Assembly: GCF_024519455.1 (NCBI RefSeq)
Contig: NZ_JALJRY010000025.1
Location: forward strand, 1 to 64,000
Origin: Streptomyces sp. STR69
GTDB taxonomy: Bacteria > Actinomycetota > Actinomycetes > Streptomycetales > Streptomycetaceae
Direction of reading: 5' to 3'
DNA: 64,000 nt
Numbering within the stretch: position 1 is the first letter of the stretch; the number at the start of each line of letters is the position of its first letter. Below the pieces are notes generated by a model. It was not told the origin of the DNA, ran no database searches, and saw only the letters and a list, made by a program, of their open reading frames with translations. Below are positions 23,055-34,667 of the stretch, one piece after another. The position numbers and the translations under genes were made by a program.

Positions 23055-23618
23055 ATGGACACCCAGCAGTACGAGTCCGATGCCCGGCCGGTTCTCGAAG
23101 CCCCCGACATCGCGCGGGTCCTGACCCGCATCGCCCACGAGATCGTCGAGCGCGCCAAGGGCGCCGACGACGTGGTGCTCCTCGGCATTCCGACCCGGGG
23201 CGTCTTCCTCGCCCAGCGGCTCGCCGTCAAGCTCGAAGAGATCACCGACCGCAAGATCCCGGTCGGCTCCCTCGACATCACGATGTACCGCGACGACCTG
23301 CGCATGCACCCACCGCGTGCGCTGGCCCGCACCGACATCCCCGGTGACGGCATCGACGGCCGCCTCGTCGTCCTCGTCGACGACGTGCTCTTCTCCGGCC
23401 GCACCATCCGCGCCGCCCTGGACGCCCTGAACGACATCGGGCGCCCCCGCGCGGTGCAGCTCGCGGTCCTGGTCGACAGAGGCCACCGCGAACTGCCCAT
23501 CCGCGCCGACTACGTCGGCAAGAACCTCCCCACGTCGCTGCGGGAGACGGTCAAGGTCCAGCTCGCCGAGGAGGACGGTCGCGACACCGTGCTGCTCGGC
23601 GCCAAGCAGACCCCGTAG
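23055..23618 (+). CDS. pyrR: Bifunctional pyr operon regulator / uracil phosphoribosyltransferase
   Basis: A 187-residue PRTase-fold protein. It binds pyr mRNA when UMP/UTP is high and has weak UPRTase activity. The fold is shown by VVLLGIPTRGVFLAQRLA, LDITMYRDDL and the PRPP-binding loop VVLVDDVLFSGRTIRAALDAL. The conserved VDRGHRELPIRADYVGKNLPTS completes the family pattern. The start ATG 23055 has a strong AAGGAGG that is partly buried in a PyrR-type hairpin. First gene of pyrR-pyrB-pyrC-X-carA-carB-pyrD-pyrF; its product probably represses its own operon. Confidence 0.96.
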   Translation: MDTQQYESDARPVLEAPDIARVLTRIAHEIVERAKGADDVVLLGIPTRGVFLAQRLAVKLEEITDRKIPVGSLDITMYRDDLRMHPPRALARTDIPGDGIDGRLVVLVDDVLFSGRTIRAALDALNDIGRPRAVQLAVLVDRGHRELPIRADYVGKNLPTSLRETVKVQLAEEDGRDTVLLGAKQTP

Positions 23619-23704
23619 CGGGCCGAGGGGCGCTCGCCGGTTCGGCGTGTCCCCGTCTGCCCGGAATCTCCCTCTTTCGCGAACTGCCTTACGGAGCCTG
23701 ACAG

Positions 23705-24682
23705 ATGCAGCGTCATCTCATCTCGGCCGCCGACCTCTCCCGCGACGACGCCGTCCTGATCCTCGACACCGCCGAGGAGATGGCCCGGGTCGCCGACCGG
23801 CCGATCAAGAAACTGCCGACCCTGCGCGGCCGTACCGTCGTCAACCTCTTCTTCGAGGACTCCACGCGCACGCGTATCTCCTTCGAAGCCGCCGAGAAGC
23901 GCCTCTCCGCCGACGTCATCAACTTCACCGCCAAGGGGTCGAGCGTCTCCAAGGGCGAGTCCCTGAAGGACACCGCGCAGACCCTGGAGGCCATGGGCGT
24001 CGACGCGGTCGTCATCCGGCACGGCGCCTCCGGAGCGCCGTACCGGCTCGCCACCTCCGGGTGGATCGACGCCGCCGTCATCAACGCAGGGGACGGCACC
24101 CACCAGCACCCGACGCAGGCCCTGCTCGACGCGTTCACCATGCGCCGCCGGCTCGTCGGCCGGGACGCCGGGCTCGGGCAGGACCTGGCCGGCAAGCGGA
24201 TCACGCTCGTCGGCGACATCCTGCACAGCCGCGTCGCCCGCTCGAACGTCGACCTGCTGCACACCCTCGGCGCCGAGGTCACCCTCGTCGCCCCGCCCAC
24301 CCTGGTGCCGGTCGGCGTCGAGGCCTGGCCCTGCGAGGTCTCGTACGACCTCGACAGCACGCTCTCCAAGTCCGACGCGGTGATGCTGCTGCGCGTGCAG
24401 CGCGAGCGCATGAACGCGGCGTTCTTCCCGACCGAGCGCGAGTACTCGCGGCGCTACGGCCTCGACGGCGACCGCATGGCGAAGATGCCCGAGCACGCGA
24501 TCGTGATGCACCCGGGGCCGATGGTCCGGGGCATGGAGATCACCGCAGAGGTCGCCGACTCGGACCGCTGCACCGTCGTCGAGCAGGTCGCAAACGGAGT
24601 CTCCATCCGGATGGCCGTGCTCTATCTGCTTCTGGGCGGCAACGAACCCGCCGTCAGCCACGCCCGCATCGAGGAGAAGTAA
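23705..24682 (+). CDS. pyrB: Aspartate carbamoyltransferase catalytic subunit
   Basis: A 325-residue enzyme that joins carbamoyl phosphate and aspartate, the committed step of UMP synthesis. The carbamoyl-phosphate site is STRTRISFEAAEKRL. The 80s-loop type GSSVSKGESLKDT and the GDGTHQHPTQALLDAF motif are present. The aspartate domain carries GDILHSRVARSNVDLL and HPGPMVRGMEI. No pyrI regulatory subunit is encoded. In actinobacteria PyrB is often held in a complex with dihydroorotase, here encoded 5 bp downstream. The gap from pyrR is 86 bp. Confidence 0.96.
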   Translation: MQRHLISAADLSRDDAVLILDTAEEMARVADRPIKKLPTLRGRTVVNLFFEDSTRTRISFEAAEKRLSADVINFTAKGSSVSKGESLKDTAQTLEAMGVDAVVIRHGASGAPYRLATSGWIDAAVINAGDGTHQHPTQALLDAFTMRRRLVGRDAGLGQDLAGKRITLVGDILHSRVARSNVDLLHTLGAEVTLVAPPTLVPVGVEAWPCEVSYDLDSTLSKSDAVMLLRVQRERMNAAFFPTEREYSRRYGLDGDRMAKMPEHAIVMHPGPMVRGMEITAEVADSDRCTVVEQVANGVSIRMAVLYLLLGGNEPAVSHARIEEK

Positions 24683-24687
24683 GTCAC

Positions 24688-25974
24688 ATGAGCAAGATCC
24701 TGATCCGTGGTGCGAAGATCCTCGGCGGCGAGCCGCAGGACGTGCTGATCGACGGTTCGCAGATCGCGGCCGTGGGCGTCGGGCTGAGTGCCGAGGGCGC
24801 CGAGATCGTCGAGGCGGAGGGGAAGGTCCTCCTCCCTGGCCTTGTCGACCTGCACACCCACCTGCGCGAGCCCGGCCGTGAGGACTCCGAGACCGTCCTG
24901 ACCGGCACGCGGGCCGCCGCGAGCGGTGGCTACACGGCCGTGTTCGCCATGGCCAACACCTTCCCCGTCGCCGACACCGCCGGCGTCGTCGAGCAGGTCT
25001 ACCGGCTCGGCCAGGAGCACGGCTACTGCGATGTGCAGCCCATCGGCGCCGTCACGGTCGGCCTGGAGGGCAAGAAGCTCGCCGAGCTGGGCGCCATGCA
25101 CGAGTCGGCCGCCGGGGTCACCGTCTTCTCCGACGACGGCAAGTGCGTCGACGACGCGGTGATCATGCGCCGTGCCCTGGAGTACGTGAAGGCCTTCGGG
25201 GGAGTCGTCGCGCAGCACGCGCAGGAACCCCGCCTCACCGAGGGCGCCCAGATGAACGAGGGCGTCGTCTCGGCCGAACTCGGGCTCGGGGGCTGGCCGG
25301 CGGTGGCCGAGGAATCGATCATCGCCCGGGACGTCCTGCTCGCCGAGCACGTCGGCTCCCGCGTCCACATCTGCCACCTCTCGACCGCCGGGTCCGTCGA
25401 GATCGTCCGCTGGGCCAAGTCCCGGGGCATCGACGTCACCGCCGAGGTCACCCCGCACCACCTCCTCCTCACGGATGAGCTGGTGCGCTCCTACAACCCC
25501 GTCTTCAAGGTCAACCCGCCGCTGCGCACCGAGCGCGATGTGCTGGCCCTGCGCGAGGCGCTCGCCGACGGCACGATCGACATCGTGGCCACGGACCACG
25601 CCCCGCACCCGCACGAGGACAAGGACTGCGAGTGGGCCGCCGCCGCCATGGGGATGGTCGGCCTGGAGACCGCGTTGTCAGTGGTGCAGGAGACCATGGT
25701 GGACACCGGGCTCCTCACCTGGGCCGGGGTCGCCGAGCGCATGTCCGTCAAGCCCGCCGAGATCGGGCGGGCGGTGGGGCACGGCCGTCCCGTCTCGGCT
25801 GGTGAGCCCGCCAACCTCACGCTCGTCGACACGGAATACCGTGGGTCGGTGGACCCCGCGGGCTTCGCTTCGCGCAGTCGCAACACCCCGTACGAGGGGC
25901 GTGAGCTGCCGGGCCGTGTGACGCACACCTGGCTCCGGGGCAAGGCCACGCTCGTCGACGGGAAGCTCACGTGA
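24688..25974 (+). CDS. pyrC: Dihydroorotase
   Basis: A 428-residue class I amidohydrolase that cyclises carbamoyl-aspartate to dihydroorotate. The metal-binding motif LVDLHTHLREPGREDSE holds the HxH pair. Further ligands lie in the VAQHAQE, VHICHLSTAGS and IVATDHAPHP motifs. The start ATG 24688 (MSKILIRGAKIL) is 5 bp after pyrB. A long in-frame upstream extension is only the pyrB shadow. Its TGA overlaps the next start (GTGA). Confidence 0.96.
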   Translation: MSKILIRGAKILGGEPQDVLIDGSQIAAVGVGLSAEGAEIVEAEGKVLLPGLVDLHTHLREPGREDSETVLTGTRAAASGGYTAVFAMANTFPVADTAGVVEQVYRLGQEHGYCDVQPIGAVTVGLEGKKLAELGAMHESAAGVTVFSDDGKCVDDAVIMRRALEYVKAFGGVVAQHAQEPRLTEGAQMNEGVVSAELGLGGWPAVAEESIIARDVLLAEHVGSRVHICHLSTAGSVEIVRWAKSRGIDVTAEVTPHHLLLTDELVRSYNPVFKVNPPLRTERDVLALREALADGTIDIVATDHAPHPHEDKDCEWAAAAMGMVGLETALSVVQETMVDTGLLTWAGVAERMSVKPAEIGRAVGHGRPVSAGEPANLTLVDTEYRGSVDPAGFASRSRNTPYEGRELPGRVTHTWLRGKATLVDGKLT

Positions 25975-26555
25975 CACCACTGCAACTGACCCACCTCGCG
26001 GCCGGGGAGAAGTCCGCCCCGGTGACCGACTGGGCCGCGCGTATCGGCTGGCTCGTCGGGCTCGCCCTGTTCATCGCGCTCGTCTACTGGCTGATGCGCG
26101 AGGGCTGGAAGTGGCGCGGCACCCTCCAGGGCGACCTGCCCGAGCTGCCCGACGCGCCGTCCGACCCCGGTCCGGCGAAACTGACGATGAGCGGCCGCTA
26201 CCACGGCTCCACCACCGCCGGGCAGTGGCTCGACCGCATCGTGGCGCACGGCCTGGGCACCCGAAGCCGGGTCGAGCTCACACTGACGGACGCGGGACTG
26301 GACGTCGTACGACCGGGAGCCACCGACTTCTTCATCCCGGCCGGGGCGCTGCGCGAGGCACTGCTCGGCAAGGGCATCGCCGGGAAGGTGCTCAGCGAGG
26401 GCGGTCTCCTGGTCGTGACATGGGCGCACGGCGACCGGCTGATCGACTCCGGGTTCCGTTCGGACCACGCGGCCGAGCACACGGAGTGGGTCGACACCCT
26501 GAACAGCATGATCAACAAGAGTCTCGAAACGACCGACACGGAAGGCGCACGATGA
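25971..26555 (+). CDS. Membrane-anchored protein embedded in the pyr operon
   Basis: A 194-residue protein of unknown function. One N-terminal transmembrane helix (about 26-44, GWLVGLALFIALVYWLM) is followed by a soluble domain with alternating beta-strands (RSRVELTLTDAGLDVVRPGATDFFIPAGALREAL) and a C-terminal helix (WVDTLNSMINKSL). The layout resembles PH-like domains. It overlaps pyrC by 4 bp and carA by 4 bp, so it is strictly coupled to pyrimidine synthesis genes. I recall a homologue at the same place in other Streptomyces. It may tether or tune the pyrimidine enzymes, but nothing in it shows enzymatic motifs. Confidence 0.8.
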   Translation: MTPLQLTHLAAGEKSAPVTDWAARIGWLVGLALFIALVYWLMREGWKWRGTLQGDLPELPDAPSDPGPAKLTMSGRYHGSTTAGQWLDRIVAHGLGTRSRVELTLTDAGLDVVRPGATDFFIPAGALREALLGKGIAGKVLSEGGLLVVTWAHGDRLIDSGFRSDHAAEHTEWVDTLNSMINKSLETTDTEGAR

Positions 26556-27701
26556 CCACCTCCACCAGGGGAGCCGACAAGGTTCCCGCCGTACTCGTCC
26601 TGGAGGACGGCCGGATCTTCCGCGGCCGTGCCTACGGGTCCGTGGGGGTGACCTTCGGCGAGGCCGTGTTCTCCACCGGCATGACCGGCTACCAGGAGAC
26701 CCTGACCGACCCGTCGTACCACCGCCAGGTCGTCGTGATGACCGCCCCGCACGTCGGCAACACCGGCGTCAACGACGAGGACCCCGAGTCGGCCCGCATC
26801 TGGGTCGCCGGTTACGTGGTGCGCGACCCCGCGCGCGTGCCGTCCAACTGGCGCTCCCGCCGCTCCCTGGACGAGGAACTGCGCAACCAGGGCGTCGTCG
26901 GGATCTCCGGCATCGACACGCGCGCGTTGACCCGTCATCTGCGCGAGCGCGGCGCGATGCGCGTCGGCATCTTCTCCGGCAACGCGCTGCCCGACGACGG
27001 GACCATGCTGGCCGAGGTGCGACAGGCCCCCGAGATGGCGGGCGCGGACCTCTCCGCCGAGGTCGCCACCAAGGAGGCGTACGTCGTCCCCGCGATCGGC
27101 GAGAAGAAGTACACCGTCGCCGCCGTCGACCTCGGCATCAAGGGCATGACCCCGCACCGCATGGCCGAGCGCGGCATCGAGGTGCACGTGCTCCCGGCCA
27201 CCGCGACCGTGGAGGACGTCTACGCGGTCCGGCCCGACGGCGTGTTCTTCTCCAACGGCCCGGGCGACCCCGCCACCGCCGACCACCCGGTCGCCGTCAT
27301 GCAGGCCGTCCTGGAGCGCGGCACCCCGCTCTTCGGCATCTGCTTCGGCAACCAGATCCTCGGCCGTGCGCTCGGCTTCGGCACCTACAAGCTGAAGTAC
27401 GGCCACCGGGGCATCAACCAGCCCGTGCAGGACCGTACGACGGGCAAGGTCGAGGTCACCGCACACAACCACGGCTTCGCCGTCGACGCGCCCCTCGACA
27501 AGGTCTCCGAGACCCCCTACGGCCGCGCCGAGGTCTCGCACGTCTGCCTGAACGACCAGGTCGTCGAGGGACTGCGGCTGCTCGACCGACCGGCGTTCAG
27601 CGTCCAGTACCACCCCGAAGCGGCAGCGGGCCCGCACGACGCCGCCTATCTGTTCGACCGCTTCACGTCTTTGATGGACACAGTTCTCATGGAGGGCCAG
27701 C

Positions 27702-27709
<8 letters not shown>
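26552..27709 (+). CDS. carA: Carbamoyl phosphate synthase small subunit (glutaminase)
   Basis: A 385-residue glutamine amidotransferase that feeds ammonia to CarB. The N-terminal domain has LEDGRIFRGRAYGSVGVTFGEAVFSTGMTGYQE. The class I GATase domain has SNGPGDPATADH, the nucleophile in FGICFGNQILGRALG, and the His/Glu pair in VQYHPEAAAGPHD. The start ATG 26552 overlaps the preceding gene by 4 bp. The 3' end overlaps carB by 8 bp. It serves both pyrimidine and arginine synthesis. Confidence 0.96.
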
Positions 27710-31010
<3,301 letters not shown>

Positions 31011-31014
31011 CGCT

Positions 31015-31050
31015 GGAGAGGGGGACACCGGAAACGGTGTCCCCCTCTCC
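31015..31050 (+). other. 16-bp GAAA-capped hairpin between carB and pyrD
   Basis: GGAGAGGGGGACACCG (31015-31030) pairs perfectly with 31035-31050 around a GAAA tetraloop. It begins 4 bp after the carB stop and ends 11 bp before the pyrD ATG. It may be an attenuating terminator within the operon or an mRNA-stability element. The pyrD ribosome site (GAGGACACC) immediately follows. Confidence 0.75.
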
Positions 31051-31061
31051 ATGAGGACACC

Positions 31062-32168
31062 ATGTACAAGATCTTCTTCAATCTCGTCTTCAAACGGATG
31101 GACCCGGAGCAGGCCCATCACCTCGCCTTCCGCTGGATCCGGCTCGCCGTCCGCATCCCCGTACTGCGGACGTTCGTCGCCGCCGCCCTCGCGCCCCGGT
31201 TCGAGGAGCTGCGGACGGAGGCCTTCGGGCTGCGGATGCACGGCCCCTTCGGGCTCGCGGCCGGCTTCGACAAGAACGCGGTCGCGATCGACGGCATGTC
31301 GATGCTCGGCTTCGACCACGTCGAGATCGGCACGGTCACGGGGGAGCCGCAGCCCGGCAACCCCAAGAAGCGGCTGTTCCGCCTTGTGCCGGACCGCGCG
31401 CTGATCAACCGCATGGGCTTCAACAACGAGGGCTCCGCGGCCGTGGCGGCCCGTCTGGCGGCTCGTGAGGCGGTCTTCCGGACCGTCGTGGGCGTCAACA
31501 TCGGCAAGACCAAGGTCGTACCCGAGGAGGAGGCCGTCGGCGACTACGTGAAGTCGACCGAGCGACTCGCCCGGCACGCCGACTATCTCGTGGTCAACGT
31601 GTCGTCGCCCAACACGCCCGGGCTGCGCAACCTCCAGGCGACCGAGGCGCTGCGCCCGCTGCTGAGCGCCGTCCGTGCGGCGGCCGACCGCGCGGTGACC
31701 GACCGCCGTGTCCCGCTGCTGGTGAAGATCGCCCCGGACCTCGCGGACGAGGACGTCGACGCCGTCGCCGACCTCGCCGTGGAACTCGGCCTGGACGGGA
31801 TCATCGCCACGAACACCACCATCGCGCGCGAGGGCCTCGGTCTGAAATCCGAACCTTCAGTGGTCAAGGAGACCGGCGGACTCTCCGGGGCTCCGCTGAA
31901 GGCCCGCTCCCTGGAGGTGCTGCGCCGCCTCTACGCGCGCGTGGGCGACCGCATCACGCTCGTGGGCGTCGGCGGCATCGAGAACGCCGAGGACGCCTGG
32001 CAGCGGATCCTCGCCGGTGCCACGCTCGTGCAGGGCTACAGCGCCTTCGTCTACGAAGGGCCCTTCTGGGGCCGTGCCATCCACAAGGGCCTCGCCGCAC
32101 GTCTGCGCACGAGCCCGTACGCCACCCTGGCCGACGCGGTCGGCGCCGACGTAAGGAAGCCGGTATGA
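31062..32168 (+). CDS. pyrD: Dihydroorotate dehydrogenase (quinone), class 2
   Basis: A 368-residue membrane-associated FMN enzyme that oxidises dihydroorotate to orotate with quinone. The N-terminal amphipathic helices MYKIFFNLVFKRMDPEQAHHLAF mark class 2. The core has GLAAGFDKNAVAIDGM, GTVTGEPQPGNPKKRLFRL, NRMGFNN, and the catalytic Ser region NVSSPNTPGLRNLQ. The FMN phosphate site is GVGGIENAEDAW. The start ATG 31062 follows a strong intercistronic hairpin. It overlaps pyrF by 4 bp. Confidence 0.96.
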   Translation: MYKIFFNLVFKRMDPEQAHHLAFRWIRLAVRIPVLRTFVAAALAPRFEELRTEAFGLRMHGPFGLAAGFDKNAVAIDGMSMLGFDHVEIGTVTGEPQPGNPKKRLFRLVPDRALINRMGFNNEGSAAVAARLAAREAVFRTVVGVNIGKTKVVPEEEAVGDYVKSTERLARHADYLVVNVSSPNTPGLRNLQATEALRPLLSAVRAAADRAVTDRRVPLLVKIAPDLADEDVDAVADLAVELGLDGIIATNTTIAREGLGLKSEPSVVKETGGLSGAPLKARSLEVLRRLYARVGDRITLVGVGGIENAEDAWQRILAGATLVQGYSAFVYEGPFWGRAIHKGLAARLRTSPYATLADAVGADVRKPV

Positions 32169-33010
32169 GCCCTCTCGAACCCTTCGGCGCACGGCTGAGG
32201 CGAGCCATGGACGAGCGCGGCCCGCTCTGCGTCGGCATCGACCCGCACGCCTCGCTGCTCACCGAGTGGGGCCTGAACGACGACATCGCAGGGTTGGAGC
32301 GGTTCAGCCGCACGGTCGTCGAGGCGCTCGCCGACCGGGTCGCCGTCCTCAAGCCGCAGAGCGCCTTCTTCGAACGCTTCGGCTCGCGCGGGATCGCCGT
32401 CCTGGAGAAGTCCGTCGAGGAGGCGCGGGCGGCCGGCGCGCTGGTCGTGATGGACGCCAAGCGCGGCGACATCGGCTCGACCATGGCCGCCTACGCCGAG
32501 TCCTTCCTCCGGAAGGACTCCCCGCTGTTCTCCGACGCGCTGACCGTCTCGCCGTATCTCGGCTACGGATCGCTCGCCCCGGCGGTCGAGCTGGCCCGTG
32601 AGAGCGGCGCCGGGCTCTTCGTGCTCGCGCTGACCTCCAACCCGGAGGGCGGCGAGGTGCAGCACGCGGTCCGCGCGGACGGGCGGAACGTCGGAGCGAC
32701 CATGCTGGCCCACCTGGCCGCCGAGAACGCGGGGGAGGAGCCCCTGGGTTCCTTCGGGGCCGTCGTCGGCGCCACCCTGGGCGACCTGTCGTCGTACGAC
32801 CTCGCGGTCAACGGTCCGATTCTCGCGCCCGGCATCGGGGCGCAGGGGGCCACTCCGGCCGACCTTCCCGGGGTTTTCGGGACGGTGCTGCGCAATGTCG
32901 TCCCGAACGTGAGCCGGGGTGTTCTACGTCACGGTCCCGATGTCGGAGCGCTTCAAGCGGCCTCGGATCGCTTCGCGGAGGAGATCCGCGTCGCCTTTGC
33001 GACCGTCTGA
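32165..33010 (+). CDS. pyrF: Orotidine 5'-phosphate decarboxylase, type 2
   Basis: A 281-residue TIM-barrel enzyme that converts OMP to UMP, the last step of the pathway. PLCVGIDPHASLL begins the barrel, FKPQSAFFE-type LKPQSAFFERFG follows, and the catalytic KxxD set is VVMDAKRGDIGSTM. Length and motifs match the long type 2 family found in actinobacteria. It ends the pyr operon. A 16-nt palindrome follows at 33057-33072. Confidence 0.95.
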   Translation: MSPLEPFGARLRRAMDERGPLCVGIDPHASLLTEWGLNDDIAGLERFSRTVVEALADRVAVLKPQSAFFERFGSRGIAVLEKSVEEARAAGALVVMDAKRGDIGSTMAAYAESFLRKDSPLFSDALTVSPYLGYGSLAPAVELARESGAGLFVLALTSNPEGGEVQHAVRADGRNVGATMLAHLAAENAGEEPLGSFGAVVGATLGDLSSYDLAVNGPILAPGIGAQGATPADLPGVFGTVLRNVVPNVSRGVLRHGPDVGALQAASDRFAEEIRVAFATV

Positions 33011-33056
33011 GGTGTTCGAACAGGTCGATCGAGTCCTCCGATGAGTGGCTCGACGG

Positions 33057-33072
33057 GTGGCTCCGGAGCCAC
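33057..33072 (+). terminator. Palindrome after pyrF, probable operon terminator
   Basis: GTGGCTCCGGAGCCAC is self-complementary, located 47 bp after the pyrF stop and followed by TTGAG. It is the only strong structure between pyrF and the sIHF promoter region (33073-33299, where I see nothing else definite). Confidence 0.5.
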
Positions 33073-33299
33073 TTGAGTCTGAATACATCCTCAAATCCGG
33101 GGCGTTATGTCGGAAATGTCCGGCCTGGCGCAGGCTGACCAGGACTTTTCCTCTGTTCTCGCTGACTCTGGCGCCCTTGGCCGCTAGTCTCCGAGCAGAG
33201 TCAACGGGCAAGCGTGTTGCTCGTAGCTCCCCAGGTGTGGGGCGACTAGGTTCCTCACCGGTCCGTATCCGACAGTTCGACATCCGAGGTGACGTAGGC

Positions 33300-33623
33300 G
33301 TGGCTCTTCCGCCCCTTACCCCTGAACAGCGCGCAGCCGCGCTCGAAAAGGCCGCCGCGGCTCGCCGGGAGCGGGCCGAGGTCAAGAATCGACTCAAGCA
33401 CTCCGGCGCCTCCCTGCATGACGTCATCAAGCAGGGCCAGGAGAACGACGTCATCGGCAAGATGAAGGTCTCCGCGCTGCTTGAGTCCCTGCCTGGCGTG
33501 GGCAAGGTCCGCGCCAAGCAGATCATGGAGCGACTCGGCATCTCCGAGAGCCGCCGAGTACGTGGCCTCGGCTCCAACCAGATCGCGTCCCTGGAGCGTG
33601 AGTTCGGCAGCACCGGCTCGTGA
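33300..33623 (+). CDS. sihF: Integration host factor, actinobacterial type (sIHF)
   Basis: A 107-residue nucleoid-associated DNA-binding protein unrelated to the HU/IHF fold. The N-terminal helix MALPPLTPEQRAAALEKAAAARRERAEVKNRLKHSG is rich in Ala/Arg. A helix-hairpin-helix follows (LESLPGVGKVRAKQIMERLGI), and the protein ends LGSNQIASLEREFG. In Streptomyces sIHF compacts the nucleoid and affects sporulation and antibiotic production. The start is GTG 33300. Upstream in-frame extension is not family-like. gmk starts 37 bp after the stop, with a small TCCCGGG/CCCGGGA hairpin (33625-33641) between them. Confidence 0.95.
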   Translation: MALPPLTPEQRAAALEKAAAARRERAEVKNRLKHSGASLHDVIKQGQENDVIGKMKVSALLESLPGVGKVRAKQIMERLGISESRRVRGLGSNQIASLEREFGSTGS

Positions 33624-33660
33624 GTCCCGGGCACCCCGGGATTGCTGGAATAATCGCTGC

Positions 33661-34218
33661 ATGAGTGAACGTCCGCGGCTGACCGTGCTCTCCGGTCCCT
33701 CAGGGGTCGGTAAGAGCACGGTCGTCGCCCATATGCGCAAGGAACACCCCGAGGTCTGGCTCTCCGTGTCGGCGACGACCCGCAAGCCCCGCCCCGGTGA
33801 GAAGCACGGGGTCCACTACTTCTTCGTCAGCGACGATGAGATGGACAAGCTGATCGCCAACGGCGAGCTGCTGGAGTGGGCGGAGTTCGCCGGCAACCGC
33901 TACGGCACACCGCGTACGGCCGTGCTGGAGCACCTGGAGTCCGGTGTCCCGGTGCTGCTGGAGATCGACCTCCAGGGCGCCCGGCAGGTCCGCGATTCCA
34001 TGTCCGAGGCCCACTCGGTGTTCCTGGCTCCCCCCTCCTGGGAGGAACTGGTGCGCAGACTCACCGGACGGGGCACCGAGCCGCCCGAGGTGATCGAGCG
34101 CCGCCTGGACGCGGCGAAGGTCGAACTGGCGGCGGAACCCGAGTTCGACGCGACCCTGGTCAACACCTCCGTCGAGGACGTAGCGCGCGAGCTGCTAGCC
34201 TTGATGGAAGTTGTGTGA
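33661..34218 (+). CDS. gmk: Guanylate kinase
   Basis: A 185-residue P-loop kinase that phosphorylates GMP to GDP. Walker A is LSGPSGVGKSTVV. The GMP-binding segment is VSATTRKPRPGEKHGVHYFFVS, and LLEWAEFAGNRYGTP lies in the GMP site. ILLEIDLQGARQV-type VLLEIDLQGARQV is conserved. The start ATG 33661 gives the family N-terminus; a longer in-frame start overlaps sIHF and is rejected. rpoZ follows after 40 bp, as in most actinobacteria. Confidence 0.95.
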   Translation: MSERPRLTVLSGPSGVGKSTVVAHMRKEHPEVWLSVSATTRKPRPGEKHGVHYFFVSDDEMDKLIANGELLEWAEFAGNRYGTPRTAVLEHLESGVPVLLEIDLQGARQVRDSMSEAHSVFLAPPSWEELVRRLTGRGTEPPEVIERRLDAAKVELAAEPEFDATLVNTSVEDVARELLALMEVV

Positions 34219-34258
34219 TCGTTTTTCCGATCTCATCCCATCTTTCGGAAGGCAGAGC

Positions 34259-34531
34259 GTGTCCTCTTCCATCACCGCTCCCGAGGGCATCATCAACCCT
34301 CCGATCGACGAGCTTCTTGAGGCCACCGATTCGAAGTACAGCCTCGTGATCTACGCCGCCAAGCGTGCCCGTCAGATCAACGCGTACTACTCGCAGCTCG
34401 GTGAGGGCCTGCTTGAGTACGTCGGTCCGCTCGTCGACACGCACGTCCACGAGAAGCCGCTCTCCATCGCCCTGCGCGAGATCAACGCGGGTCTGCTGAC
34501 CTCCGAGGCCGTCGAGGGCCCCGCGACCTGA
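34259..34531 (+). CDS. rpoZ: RNA polymerase omega subunit
   Basis: A 90-residue small subunit that helps assemble and stabilise RNA polymerase around beta-prime. [31 protein letters not shown]-type sequence is the family core, and [19 protein letters not shown] is conserved. The start is GTG 34259 with GGAAGG at good spacing. An in-frame ATG at 34211 would lie too close to the gmk stop and lacks family support. A perfect 15-bp hairpin follows the gene. Confidence 0.95.
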   Translation: [90 protein letters not shown]

Positions 34532-34583
34532 GTCGCACACGGCGTGAGCAGATAGTCCTATCTGTAGATCGCAGCAGCTTTAT

Positions 34584-34618
34584 CCACAGGCCCGGCAGCG
34601 CGACTGCCGGGCCTGTGG
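34584..34618 (+). terminator. Perfect 15-bp hairpin after rpoZ
   Basis: CCACAGGCCCGGCAG (34584-34598) pairs perfectly with 34604-34618 around CGCGA. It separates gmk-rpoZ from coaBC and is followed by TGTGTC. It is a likely intrinsic terminator. Confidence 0.8.
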
Positions 34619-34667
34619 TGTGTCATGGAGTCGTACGGGTCGCACGGTTCCGAACTCGGGGAGAGAC

